Assembly (NCBI GenBank): GCA_034698045.1
Contig: JAQGAU010001267.1
Coordinates: 1-20,160 of the forward strand
Direction of reading: 5' to 3'
DNA from: Paramacrobiotus richtersi
Taxonomy: Eukaryota > Tardigrada > Eutardigrada > Parachela > Macrobiotidae
Length of the DNA: 20,160 bases
Position numbers and translations under genes: made by a program. This document shows positions 9,042 to 19,434 of this stretch, piece after piece; position 1 is the first letter of the stretch; every line of letters starts with the position of its first letter. The notes beneath the pieces are model-generated. The model searched no databases, was not told where the DNA came from, and saw only the letters and a program-made list of their open reading frames with translations.

Positions 9042-12000
9042 ATGGAGAACTTTCCTCTGAACTCGATATTTTTACCTGACGGGGAGGATTTCTACAGCAT
9101 CTGTGAGTTTTTCTTATGCAGGATCTGTGACAGCGACGATTACTTAATATTTATTACTGCAGACTGCGAGAAATGTGAATGTCTCCTGAAAGAACCGTGC
9201 TGGCTGCACGCTACCATTATCAAGGACGAACAGGTGGTCCCCTTGGCGGTGGCTAGTTTACCAAACGTCCTATACTTCGGAGGAAGCAGTGACGGGTCAT
9301 CCCTTTACCGAAATCGAGAGAAAAGTTAGTTTAGCGTAAATTTTTGCGTGCTCATGCTAAAAAAAGTAAAAAAAGCATAGCTGCCCAGTAGCGAGACGAG
9401 CATATTGGAGGGGGGGATTCCGGCTAATTTTCCTTTTGTTTATAGAGAACTGTGTATACGCCAGAACCACTCTCCATCCGCACACAGTATTCGGACCATT
9501 AACGGCGCCGCCACGATTCCACCCAGAGCATTCGAACAGTCAGCAGTCGGGGAAGGCACTAGCGTTCCAAATGGACAACGACAACTGGTGCAACTGGATG
9601 AAATACATCAGCGTGGTACAAAACCGGGATGAGTGGAACATGAAGATGTTTTCCCGTGGTGAGGATGTGATGTTCGTTACCGTTAAGATTATACTCCCGG
9701 GAGAAGAGCTCAAAGTGGCAGGACGGGAGCATGAGCCCGGGAGAAGAAGCGACGGTTCGGAACGGACAGTTTTTGCGGATATGGAGTATTTACAGTCGTG
9801 TGAGTTTTTAATTATTTAATTTATTTTTATCAATTTATCAAAGTTGTTTCCTAAGCATTACGTTTATTTTTACAATTATTAGACATTATGAATTCTGGAG
9901 ATTTGATCAACCATGATCCGGCCGTCGACTTTGCCTCTGTGAAATTGGAAAGCTCGGCAAATGACCACACTGGCTTGCCAACTTCGTCGTGTGAATCTGG
10001 CGAAACCAGTCTTCCTTGCTGGAATGAAAGTATTCCACAATGTGCAGTGCTGAAAGATGAATCATTACCAACTTGCGATGCTTTTGAAAACGTTTTTCCA
10101 CTTTCGAAATCTGAAACCCATTCTCTTGTTCCATCTCTACCGACGTCCACAGGAGAAGAACATCCTGCGTGTACTGAAATTTTATCTCATAATGATCGAG
10201 AAAGTTCTCCGGAATACCCGTTTCCGCCGCTTCGACACCCGAATACGTCGACGTTGATTCCGCATGTTAAACAAAAGCAGAAGAATCTGGACAAACTGAT
10301 TCAGTCCGATTCGATAAATCGTGCGAATGATTCATGCAGTGCTTATCTGCCTATCCCGGAATCTGTCGAGGAGCGGCAATTTATCGCGCCGGTGACTGGT
10401 ATTGTGGCGGCTGCATCTAGAATTGTGAATGAAAGACAAAATCCCGAAAATGATTCTCGTGAGAACGCCGGTACCTGCTTTGATCATCGCGTCGAAGTCT
10501 CTGCTCGGTCTTACTCGTTGCGACCACGTGCTACGAAAAGACCTTTTGCGGATTATGGGAGCAGCAAGAAACAGAAACAAGCGTCAATTCCGGTGGAAAA
10601 TGCTTTGGATGAAGACATGATTAACGATAGCGACGCGGACGCCGACTGGAGAATTTCTAATTCCGGTGAGGTGTTAATTTTAAGATGTGTGTGGTATTTT
10701 GTTCCGAATCGTTGGAAATTTTTTCATCAAACGTTTTTGGATTTCGGGTTTGATATAGCGTACTTTTTGTACTTTTAGATCGGGATTCTTCGACAGAATC
10801 AGAGGAATTGTCGGATGATGCATCACAGTCCTTGACCAAAAAGCATAAACCAGTGAGCAAAATGATCAGAAAGAGTACTGCAGGACGTTCATCTACTACG
10901 CCATTTGTGGCTGTATCGAATATCAGTCTCAAGACAGCGGATGAAGTGTTTTCTGCCGTGGTTAACACCGTTTCGATGTCCGAAAGACATGCTACCGTTG
11001 AACGGGAGACGGTAGAAATGAATACACCGAAGGGAACTAATCTGCAACAGGGGAATGGCAGACTTCATCGATCACTGGGCGGTGCACATCCCAGCGACGT
11101 GTACCGGTTTGTCTGTCCGGAATGTTCGGTGCACTTCGTCCATGACCTGCTACTGCAGTGGCATCGTCATTTCCAGCATTCAGTGGCAGCGAGCGATCGC
11201 TGGGTGCCAAGGCGACAATGTCCAGCATGCACTAGCGTGTGTGCGTACCATTACAGCATGGAATGGCATGTTGAAGAACATGCCGTGAAACCGGAGAAAA
11301 TCAAACACTACATCCCAACGGGTGATCCCTGCGTGCTGCGTTTCGTACCTCGTCCATTGCCTTCGGATGCGACACTTGCAGAAGGACCCGCGCTCAACCA
11401 CGAAACACACCAGTTGTGTTTTATGTACTGCGGAGTGACCTGTGGAGGTCATCAGTGTACACTGCGGTTTTGCACGGAAGCTTTGATGAATCTACATGAA
11501 TTCAAGCACCGCCCTCCTAAAGATTTTCAGAATGAGCTGATCTGTCCGGGATGCGACTATCGAGCCGAGAATCTTGCGATGTTGGTTGAACATGTGACGC
11601 AACATGGAGCAGCGCGGAAAGATCGGAAGATGTGTCGCATCTGCGGGGAGTTCCGTGTTAATATGGCATTGCATGCTGCGGAGACGCATAAAGAAGAACA
11701 TGACAAGTTTTTGGATGTTAGCTTTCCGGAATCGTGTAACGCTCGGTGCGAAGAGTGCGGGAAACGCTTTATAAACGCCCAGCGGCTGAGCGAGCATATT
11801 AAAGTAAGTTTGTACTTTTGTGCATAACAGTCACATAGCGAACCGACAAAACTCTATAAAGAACTGACATTGAGTGCTTTTTTGTGCAGCATGATTGCAA
11901 TTCGTCTGAGCATAAGACTTTCATATATAAAGGTCAGCGAAACCATTTGGATCGATTGTGTTGCTTTTATACATGAAATTCCGGTATCAGATAATGTGCA

Positions 12001-12620
12001 CCCTTGCTTTACTTTTATAAATGAAACTGCCAGAAAACTGATCAGAGACTGTGCTAAATAAGAGTTTTTTTCATCTGCAGCAAGGGCATAACGCGTCCTT
12101 CCGGTGCATTATCTGCGCCAAGCAGTTCCACACCCATAACCTACGTAAGAATCACGTTGAAGAAGCGCACCGAACGGAAACGGGACTGGAATGTCCGATC
12201 TGCCACGAAAGTTTCCAGGCGTACCGAGCCTTCAGAATCCACACCAAGACTCATGACGTGATGAGCATGCGATTCTGTGACGTGTGTCAAGCGGTATTTT
12301 ACGATAATGACAAACTAGCGAGACACAAGAAAATTCACGAAGCTGATTATAAATACCACTGTGATCAGTGCGGGAAGAGCTTCAAAAGAGCGCCCAATCT
12401 CTCCCAGCATAAAAAGGGTGTCCATACTGATTTTTTAAAAGAGAAAAGGAAGCAGCGGAAGGAGGAGATGCAAAAGAAAGGGATTGTTGAGAAGTACGTG
12501 TGTCCGCGGAGGAAGATGCGCTATGAGGAGTTTCCTTATAAATGTGAGGAATGTAAACTGGGATGGCTGCGGTTGGGTGGATTGGAACAGCACAAAATGC
12601 GGAAACATGTACAGCTTTAG
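9042..12620 (+). CDS. PRDM9/PRDM11-type PR-domain zinc-finger protein, gene E (6 exons, 974 aa)
   Basis: Exons 9042-9102, 9163-9324, 9446-9799, 9883-10665, 10779-11803 and 12081-12620. The first four introns are phase 1 and the last is phase 0, all GT-AG; 2925 nt, stop TAG. An in-frame TGA at 9030-9032 supports the ATG at 9042. Residues 1-20 are a short leader (LPDGEDFY). Zinc knuckle C22, C25, C33, H36 has the C-x2-C-x7-C-x2-H spacing of PRDM9, followed by ASLPNVLYFG. PR/SET domain at about 76-170: HTVFGPL, NWCNWMKY (121-128), ILPGEELKVAG (157-167). The Trp-Tyr-Gly element expected after ELxV is absent, so methyltransferase activity is doubtful. Residues 193-453 are acidic and disordered. 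About ten C2H2 fingers follow from 565 to the end. The sixth finger is split by intron 5. A cysteine-rich noncanonical finger precedes finger 4, and a basic helix (KEKRKQRKEE) precedes the last. Probable nuclear DNA-binding protein. Confidence 0.85.
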
Positions 12621-13009
12621 GAGTTTTTGTCGCCTCTACTCTTCAGTTGACAGTAGGCATTCTGTAAGTAATGCGATAGATCTGCTATACGTACGGTGTC
12701 TCACTGTGTATCTGTTCGGTTGTTTCTTCTATTTACGCGAACAAATATGCTGTAAATGGATTTTCTGTATTATTATTTTTATGTGGTATCGTTCAGACTG
12801 ACTGTGTAAATCTTCAGTATTAGTATGGACTAAAAGTGGATATCGTTCGTAATTGCCGTTTCTGCTCCTGTCGTTTTACGACGCCCGATGTGATTATGTG
12901 GCCGCTGATGACTGTAACTAATTTTTGCTTCGAAACTGATCACGAGAATCTGGTCGGATTGCCGCGGAAATGTGGTCATTAAAGTTCACAATGTTTCCGG
13001 TGTGGCGAA

Positions 13010-13119
13010 ACCATTCAAGAGCATTGCAATTTGCGCACAGCTATTCAAGAGCACTACCACTATGTGTTAAAAAACACACAGTGGCACTACCACTGAAATG
13101 ACTGAAAGATGACTGAAAG
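13010..13119. repeat. Short-repeat cluster with hairpin
   Basis: A 12-bp stem with one mismatch (13057-13068 and 13073-13084) around an AAAA loop. A perfect 11-bp tandem 'atgactgaaag' follows at 13098-13108 and 13109-13119. 'gcactaccact' occurs at 13051 and 13084, and 'attcaagagca' twice nearby. It looks like a decayed minisatellite or slippage patch; it could also form an RNA stem if transcribed. Confidence 0.6.
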
Positions 13120-13408
13120 AGCATTCCCAGTGCACGAGAAAAGTTTTGAGACATATCGCAAGAAGATGAATGTATAATGTGCTGAAGAACGATTCCGCAA
13201 ATCCCTGGCTACTACTACTGCCTCTGGTGCATACTCCGAAACTGATAATATCAGTAAGATCTGATACTATACTCAAGATCTAAACAACCAAAAACAGTGA
13301 CAAAAATGAGAGCTGCTGACACTATTAATATAAGCTTTAATACAGTATTATCTTACTAAACAGATCCTTCTGATTGTTTTGCATGCCGATAATTGACATA
13401 ATTCCATA

Positions 13409-13591
13409 TCAATACTTGTCTCCAGTGACAAACCGGCGGTCCGGTGCATATATGTAATGAATAACCAGACTACATAAAAATACAACGAACAGCCAAAGAA
13501 ATGGGAAATCTGTAGTGTTGATATCCCAACTAGTGCTGGGAAAACTTTGCAAGGTCAAAGATTCGCCGGAAGTCGGCGAGTTCGCTGCCAT
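13409..13591 (-). CDS. Possible small single-pass membrane protein (60 aa), doubtful
   Basis: Minus-strand ATG at 13591 in a good context (purine at -3, G at +4) to TGA. Residues 1-28 are Ser/Thr-rich with a possible N-glycosylation site at N25. Residues 29-48 form one strong hydrophobic helix (FPFLWLFVVFLCSLVIHYIY), followed by a short tail with Arg-Arg. No family is recognised. The matching DNA upstream of gene G (about 18757-18850) keeps a similar N-terminal reading (Ala-Asn, then Ser-Gly-Ser-Leu) but has no ATG and meets a stop, so if real it is broken there. It may be chance. Confidence 0.22.
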   Translation of the reverse strand: MAANSPTSGESLTLQSFPSTSWDINTTDFPFLWLFVVFLCSLVIHYIYAPDRRFVTGDKY

Positions 13592-13690
13592 AGTTTCTTC
13601 CAAATGAACAAAAGCTAAGCGGGTAAAATAAGTACATCGCGCCCTTCCGAGGTGGTGGCCACGTACCTGTCACAGATTAATTTTTGTCTT
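13519..13690. repeat. Upstream-of-F segment shared with upstream of G
   Basis: Resembles 18757-18975: shared runs include 'gatatcccaa', 'gccggaag', 'gattcgc' or 'ttcgct', and a 'cttcc/tttcgaggtgg'-type block. This suggests that F and G were duplicated together with 5' flanking DNA. Similarity is patchy with indels, so this is older than the FLYWCH duplication. Confidence 0.5.
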
Positions 13691-13843
13691 TTGATATTTC
13701 CTGGTCCCATGATCACTTCCACTGCATTTCTGACTTCGTTTTATGTGCCCCGTTGTTGGAACTCTTCAGAATCGTTGATATTCGATATTGAAATGGATTA
13801 CTCTCATTGAATGTTGTATTTCTTGTGGAAACAGACAAACAGT

Positions 13844-16800
13844 ATGGAGGACATAAAGCTGGAGTCTGTGCTTTTACCTGAGAGCGAGGACTTCTACGAC
13901 AGCATTTGTAAGTTTCTGTTCATCAGCTTTCCGCCTGTTCGTTTTTACACACTGCTGTTTACTGTTTCAGATTGCGAAAAATGCCAGTGCCTCCTGAGGC
14001 AACCCTGTTGGTCACATGCAGAGATTATGGAAGATGAGAATGTCGTTCCCCTGTCCATTGCCAGTTTGCCTGCTGTTTTGTGCTTTGGTAGAGCCGAAAA
14101 TGGTGAGTTTCAACAACAATACTGACCTGCAGTTCTGAAATGTACACAGCGGCAATAGTTTCAGGAGAGTACTAGTGTAATGAGAGTGTTCCCGAGACAC
14201 CAAAAAAACAACTAATTTAACCGTAAATTCATACTTTTAACATAACAGTCTTTCTTGAAGAGAGGGGTATTTTCGCGAAAACCACAATTCGTCCACACAC
14301 AATATTTGGCCCTCTGGTTGCGCCGCCACTTCATCCATCAGAAATTTCTTCCGGGACGATTTGGAAAACTTTTCAGTCTGGCAGAACGTTAGCCTTTAAC
14401 ATGGACAACGACAAGTGGTGCAATTGGATGAAGCACGTTACCGTTGTCGGAAAAAGCGACGAGCAGAATATGAAGATTTACTTGCATGGTGAGGATGTGA
14501 TCTTCGTTAGTGTCAAAATCATACTTCCGGGCGAAGAGCTCAGAGTGGCAGTGGGACACAACTGGGCAATGCGAACGTGTGGAAATTCGTCGAAACGGAT
14601 GACTTTTGGGGATCTTAAAAATTTACGTTTAGGTAAACAGCAGAATTAATTCAACTTCGTATTTCTGTAGACCAGAAAAGTCAAAAGTGTGCCATGTTTC
14701 TCTTTGGTTGAATGCGAAAGTGTTCCCTGTGATTGGCGTTATGCATAATCCCGGTTATTCATTGGTTAGGTTGTGGAAATAGTATTCAGGATAACATTCC
14801 GGTCTTCGCAATGGAGAGTCATGACTCCATTCTGACCAGTGCACAGAGCGTCAGCAATCTTCATGTTGAACTGCCTGCATGCGGAAACGAGCCGGACGAA
14901 AATGGTCTGCCCTGTGCCAGTGATCAGGATGCACTGTGTATCTCGTTCCCAGACTTGGATGTGTCCCTAACAGCTCTTCCTCCTTTGGATTCTGAAACCC
15001 ACTCGGAAGTGCCATCGCTACCATCTCCTGAAGCAGAAGAGCGTCCTACTTCCTGTGGTAGTTTTCAATGTCGTTACGGCCGAGAAAGCTCTCCAGAGTA
15101 TCCCTTTCTACAGCTTCCTCAGCTAAATATATCAACATTGATTTCACATTGTCAGCAGGACGAAAACGAAGTCGGCGACGGATTATTCCGTAACAATTCT
15201 TCAAAGAAAAGTGATCCGAGCACTAAATACGATGCCTTTCCACCTGTTCCGGAATCTACAAATAAACAGCGAAGGGAAAAGACCGCAGTTACTCTCGGAT
15301 GTACTTCTGATGGAGCGGTTGAGGAAAGAGAAGGTTACGAAAACATTACTGTAGACGGAACAGGCTGTTTTGATACTCGCGATGAAGTGTGTCCTCGGAC
15401 TTATTCGCTAAGCCCACGGGCCGCGAAGACAGCTGCAACATACAAGTGTCGTTCTGAACATCGGAAACGCTCGTGTCCGGCGGAAGATTCACTTGATGAT
15501 GATATGGTTGACGATAGCGACGTAGACGCTGGTTGGCTGGTTTCCGATTACAGTAAGGCGCGCTAAATCACCATCGGTGACTAGACTATACGAATACGTA
15601 GACCATAACTTGTCTTGTTGTCGCAGTAAGATCTTCTGTTGGTCACCTTGTTAATTTGGATGTTATTGCAGAGCGACACTCTTCGACAGAATCCGAAGAA
15701 TTGCTAGATTACGAATCCCCACCACCAACCAAAAAGTCAGAATCATCGCATCGATGGTTTAAAGAAAAAGATACAAAGAATTCGGTTGTGATTGCAACTT
15801 CCTTTACAATGCCGACGATTGCTGCACCGATTATCAGTGCTAAGGCTACGGACAATATCGATGTTCAGAACAAACCTTACCCCACACTCGAAATGCATGC
15901 TGAACCATCGGACACGCTGGAAAGTAACACAGCAATCCGTTCGAGATCCGATGCACGTCAAGAATCCCGTGGAAATTATCCCAGCGATATCTACCGGTTC
16001 AAATGTCCCGAATGTTCCCTTCATTTTCGTCACGACCTGTTGCTGCAATGGCACCGACAGCTCCAGCACTCGGCAATAGTGGATGAGCCCTGGGTGTCGA
16101 GGAGGACATGCGTAGTTTGTACGAAAGTCTGTGTGAAGAATCAGAAGATGATGCGCCATGTTGAGGAGCACGGTGTAAAACCAAGCAGGATCAAATATTT
16201 CGTGTCAACTGGTGACCCCAGTATAATGAGATATGTTCCTGGTGGAGGTGGCAGCATGGTGGTGTCAGATCGATTTCCGGCCAGGCACGATACACACGAG
16301 CTGTGTTTTATGCATTGCGCAGAAGAGTGTCGCAATCGTGGGTGTTCGTTGAGGTTTTGCTCAGAATCCTTGCTGGATATACATGTCATGAAACATAGTC
16401 CGCCGAAGACGTATGAAGGTAACGTAATGCGGATATCCGAACAACAACAGATTTTGCTTGAGCACGTGAATTTTTGAAATTAGCAGGCCTCAGAAGCCTC
16501 CTAAGGTCATGCATATTTCAAATTATCAGTGATGCTTTTGAAACAATGAAATTCCGTGTTTCAGTTTCGGTTAGGAACTTGAAAGAACGCAGTGTTAATA
16601 CGAGCTCATATGAATTTTGAAGTATGAAGTTCATATTACACGTTACGCAATACGCACATAGGTCTTATGTTCGCTCGTCTTTTAGGGACATTGGTGTGTC
16701 CCGGGTGCCAGTATCAAGCGGATAATCCCCAGATGCTGTTCGAACATGTTGGTCAACACGGTGCAGCTCGGAAGGATCGTAAACTGTGTTGGCGGTGCTC

Positions 16801-17809
16801 GGAATTTGTGATCGACATGAACCAGCATGCTGCACATGTGCACAAGGAAGAGTATAAACCATTTATGTCCGACTGCCCATTTGCGTGCGACCAGTGTGAA
16901 CAACGGTGCAGGACTAGTACGGCGCTAAAGTCGCATCGACGTGTAAGTCGTAAAGTGCCCGGTATGCATATTGATAACAATCGAAATGATGGCTCTCCAA
17001 ACTTCACAACAGATGCATTCTCTTCGCAGATTTGAACAGCTCGCCGTTTGTTATTTAAAATGATATTATGGTTATCACTCGTACAATGGAACAAAAACGA
17101 TTCATATGATAACTGGTAACTCCCCTTGTTTATGTTGTGACTGAGGTTGTAAAAAACGTTGCGATCGAGTCGGATCGACTATGTACTTAAACGCCAGTAC
17201 GAATACGAACGAATCCCCACTTGCACTTCTTAATTGCAGGCTTACTGTTTCTAATTGCAGATGATACACGACGCCAGATTGCCACAGTGCTACATTTGTG
17301 CAAAACAGTTCCCTAGCGCTAGGATACTGAAGGAACATTCTGAAGAGCATAGAACATCAGCGGGGCTTGTTTGTCCAACATGCCAGAAAAGTTTTCAGTC
17401 GTTCGATGGATTCTTGCTACATACGAAAAGGCACAATCCAAAGGGTATGAGCATTTGCAGTCTGTGTCAGGCCATTTTTACCAGCCCCGAAAGGTTGCAT
17501 GCGCACAAGACTGTCCACGAGACCGACTACAAGCATCACTGCGACCAGTGCGAGAAGAGCTTCAAAAGGTCATGCAATCTCTGGCAGCACAAAAAGCAAG
17601 TCCATTCCGATTTCTACAGGAAAGTCAGAAAGGAACGCAAGGAAGAAAGGCAGAAGAAAGGGATTGTGGTTAAGTATGTATGTCCCCGAAGAACGCTGCA
17701 CTACGAGGATTACCCGTTCAAGTGTGAGGAGTGTCGACTGGGATGGATGAAACTGGGCGCTCTGGAACAGCACAAAATGCGCAAACATCCTCTTTCCGGT
17801 TCTACCTAA
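13844..17809 (+). CDS. PRDM9/PRDM11-type PR-domain zinc-finger protein, gene F (7 exons, 971 aa)
   Basis: Exons 13844-13907, 13971-14102, 14249-14632, 14770-15552, 15672-16418, 16686-16942 and 17261-17809; 2916 nt, stop TAA. Introns 1-5 are phase 1, intron 6 phase 0. Tandem paralogue of gene E with the same order. Knuckle at C23, C26, C34, H37; PR/SET domain at about 67-170 with HTIFGPL, KWCNWMKH (121-128) and ILPGEELRVAVG. As in E, the Trp-Tyr after ELxV is missing. Residues 194-454 are acidic and disordered. C2H2 fingers run from about residue 555 to the end, with a basic helix (RKERKEERQKKG) before the last. Intron 5 (16419-16685) interrupts a stretch that is continuous in E. The exon 4 acceptor at 14768-14769 was preferred over a closer TAG because only it keeps phase. 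The start at 13844 aligns with E and G; an in-frame ATG at 13811 is the alternative. Confidence 0.83.
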
Positions 17810-18414
17810 CGCATGATTAGTGTTTGTGTTTTTTCGACGGATTGATTTTGCCCAGCTTCAAATTATGTGTTCCACTTTGTAAAAGTGCGTTATATGAATG
17901 AATGAAGTGCGCATAGTTTTCGGTATTCACAAGCACGCAGTCAGAAGGCTCCACTTGTGAAAAATGTTTACGTAGATTATATTTTTTGAAGTTGGGCGTC
18001 GTTCCTTTTACTTATTGTTTTGCTGGGACGGTTTTCTTACAAGTGTATAGAATTCGTCCGAGTGTGAACTGTGATGAACTAGCTGTTTCGGGTAGTGGTT
18101 TTAATCAGAATACTAGCGAGTGATTCCTTTTGCCGCCTCATGGTCCATTTCAAAGTTTTCCGCGTTTCTGAACGCAGGCTGCGCTGAATTCGTTTTGTAA
18201 ACTGCAATATACAATCGTACCCACATTGCTACCATCCGGTACCCACTACATTAAAGAGCAAGACGGCGTGCAGTGAAATGCATAAATGCCGATTATGACT
18301 ATAAATGCTGGTGTAGCTGCAGAATGATGCCAGAATCATTTGAATGCACTGAAAGGAAAGGTCAAAAATAAGCTGCTATGATAAATAATTGAAACATAAG
18401 TGATCTCCGATGCG

Positions 18415-18484
18415 ATAGCTGGCACTTGGCAGTGGGTTACAGAACGTCTGGTCACCCGGAGGTCAGAAGTTTCGGCTTCGCGTG
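18415..18484 (+). repeat. Degenerate tRNA-like stretch (SINE or tRNA relic candidate)
   Basis: The order 'ttggcagtgggtta', 'acgtctggtcac', 'ggaggtcagaagttt', 'cggcttcg' resembles a tRNA body with box A-like and box B-like parts at roughly tRNA spacing. The box A spacing is short and the T-loop is not canonical, so this is not a working tRNA. No poly(A) tail or second copy was seen in the window. Confidence 0.25.
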
Positions 18485-18756
18485 TTTTTCCGATTTGCAG
18501 TTAATCGTCGGCTGACTGAGGTTCCAAAACACACCGTGATTTTTAAGCAACAACATTTGTGAATACAATTAATGTGTTGAAAGGAGTTAAGATGGCTCTT
18601 TTAATGGAATGGAAAGAACAAACGTATCTTGAATGAAGCGCATACGATTCAAGAATCTGATAAGAGTCGCTGAAATCGCAGCAAGGGTTTCTGCGCACAC
18701 GCAAAGGCCAGCACTTGTTGGCATGGTCAGAAGTACTATGTCAGAACATGGGTCAT

Positions 18757-18975
18757 GTAGCAGCGATATCCCAAGATTCCCAACAGACTATGCAAGGTGA
18801 AAACTATGCGAGGTTACTTAAGCTGCCGGAAGCCTGTGGATTCGCTAGCTAAAGGTTTACGAAGATAGCAAAACCGGCGTAAAGGAGCGCGGCAACAAGA
18901 GCTGAGCGGGGAAGAATTGCATCACAATAATCACATCCTTTCGAGATGGCGGTCACGCACACTAATCCGTACCAA
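18757..18975. repeat. Upstream-of-G segment shared with upstream of F
   Basis: Partner of 13519-13690, with extra indels. It includes the region where the small membrane-protein ORF would lie; here that frame lacks an ATG and is broken by a stop. It supports common ancestry of the F and G 5' regions. Confidence 0.5.
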
Positions 18976-19281
18976 AAATTTTAATTTGACTAGTTACAAC
19001 TTACAAGTTTTGTCAGTTAAGTACTGCAAAGCTCAGCAGCTAAGCTTGAAAAATAAAATAAGACTTTACAAGTCACGTTACTTATTATTGTTACGATAAA
19101 GCATGCCCATTCTTACTGCACAGACTCACAGTGCACGTACGTGTTCAACGTTTTGCTACTTGAAACAGAAAGTTGCTCGAAATCCGAGATGGCTGATAAT
19201 CATAAGTTGGCACGACTCCGACCGGATTTATGTTGAATGTTTACTTTTTATGCACCGCTGATGTCTTCTGACGTAAAAATC

Positions 19282-19392
19282 ATTTGGCGACAATTCCTGC
19301 TGGTGTTTCGTACACCGAACAGTTGATCTCACAGTATGCCCCGCAGTTTATCCCACAGTACACTCACCACTCAGCAGGAATTCTCGCCAAAT
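19282..19392. repeat. 111-bp element with 21-bp inverted terminal repeats (MITE-like)
   Basis: Arms 19282-19302 and 19372-19392 are inverted copies, matching at 20 of 21 positions (atttggcga, one mismatch, aattcctgctg), with a 69-bp centre. Size and structure fit a miniature inverted-repeat element or a strong hairpin. No convincing target-site duplication and no second copy were seen. It ends 42 bp before the chosen start of gene G. Confidence 0.6.
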
Positions 19393-19434
19393 AATGTTTA
19401 CGTTTACTACTGTATGCTAAATAGTACGTACTAT

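Larger units (their letters stand above)
12621..13843. other. Spacer between PRDM-type genes E and F
   Basis: About 1.2 kb holding the E 3' untranslated region and the F promoter. Contents: a cluster of short repeats and a hairpin at 13010-13119, a possible small minus-strand ORF at 13409-13591, and a stretch at about 13519-13690 resembling sequence upstream of gene G. The rest shows nothing recognisable. Confidence 0.5.
17810..19434. other. Spacer between PRDM-type genes F and G
   Basis: About 1.6 kb. The left part should be the F 3' untranslated region. It holds a tRNA-like stretch at 18415-18484, the segment shared with upstream of F (18757-18975) and an inverted-repeat element (19282-19392). 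The rest is featureless; the 60-codon frame at 18917-19099 has no coding character. Confidence 0.5.

Noticed and set aside
9405-9632. 75-codon frame overlapping gene E exon 3
   Set aside because: A second open frame over the PR domain; only the other frame gives HTVFGPL and NWCNWM and matches F.
10666-10778. Continuous reading through gene E intron 4
   Set aside because: The frame stays open to a stop at 10776-10778 but the added residues are hydrophobic and unlike F, and good GT and AG sites give the conserved SSTESEEL join.
11180-11797. Antisense frames of about 90-100 codons over gene E zinc fingers
   Set aside because: Cys/His codon bias of the sense strand leaves the antisense open; the sense strand encodes clear C2H2 fingers matched in F.
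9042-17809. E and F as one long gene
   Set aside because: E ends with a clear last finger and TAG, F restarts with the same leader and knuckle, and 1.2 kb of non-coding DNA lies between them.
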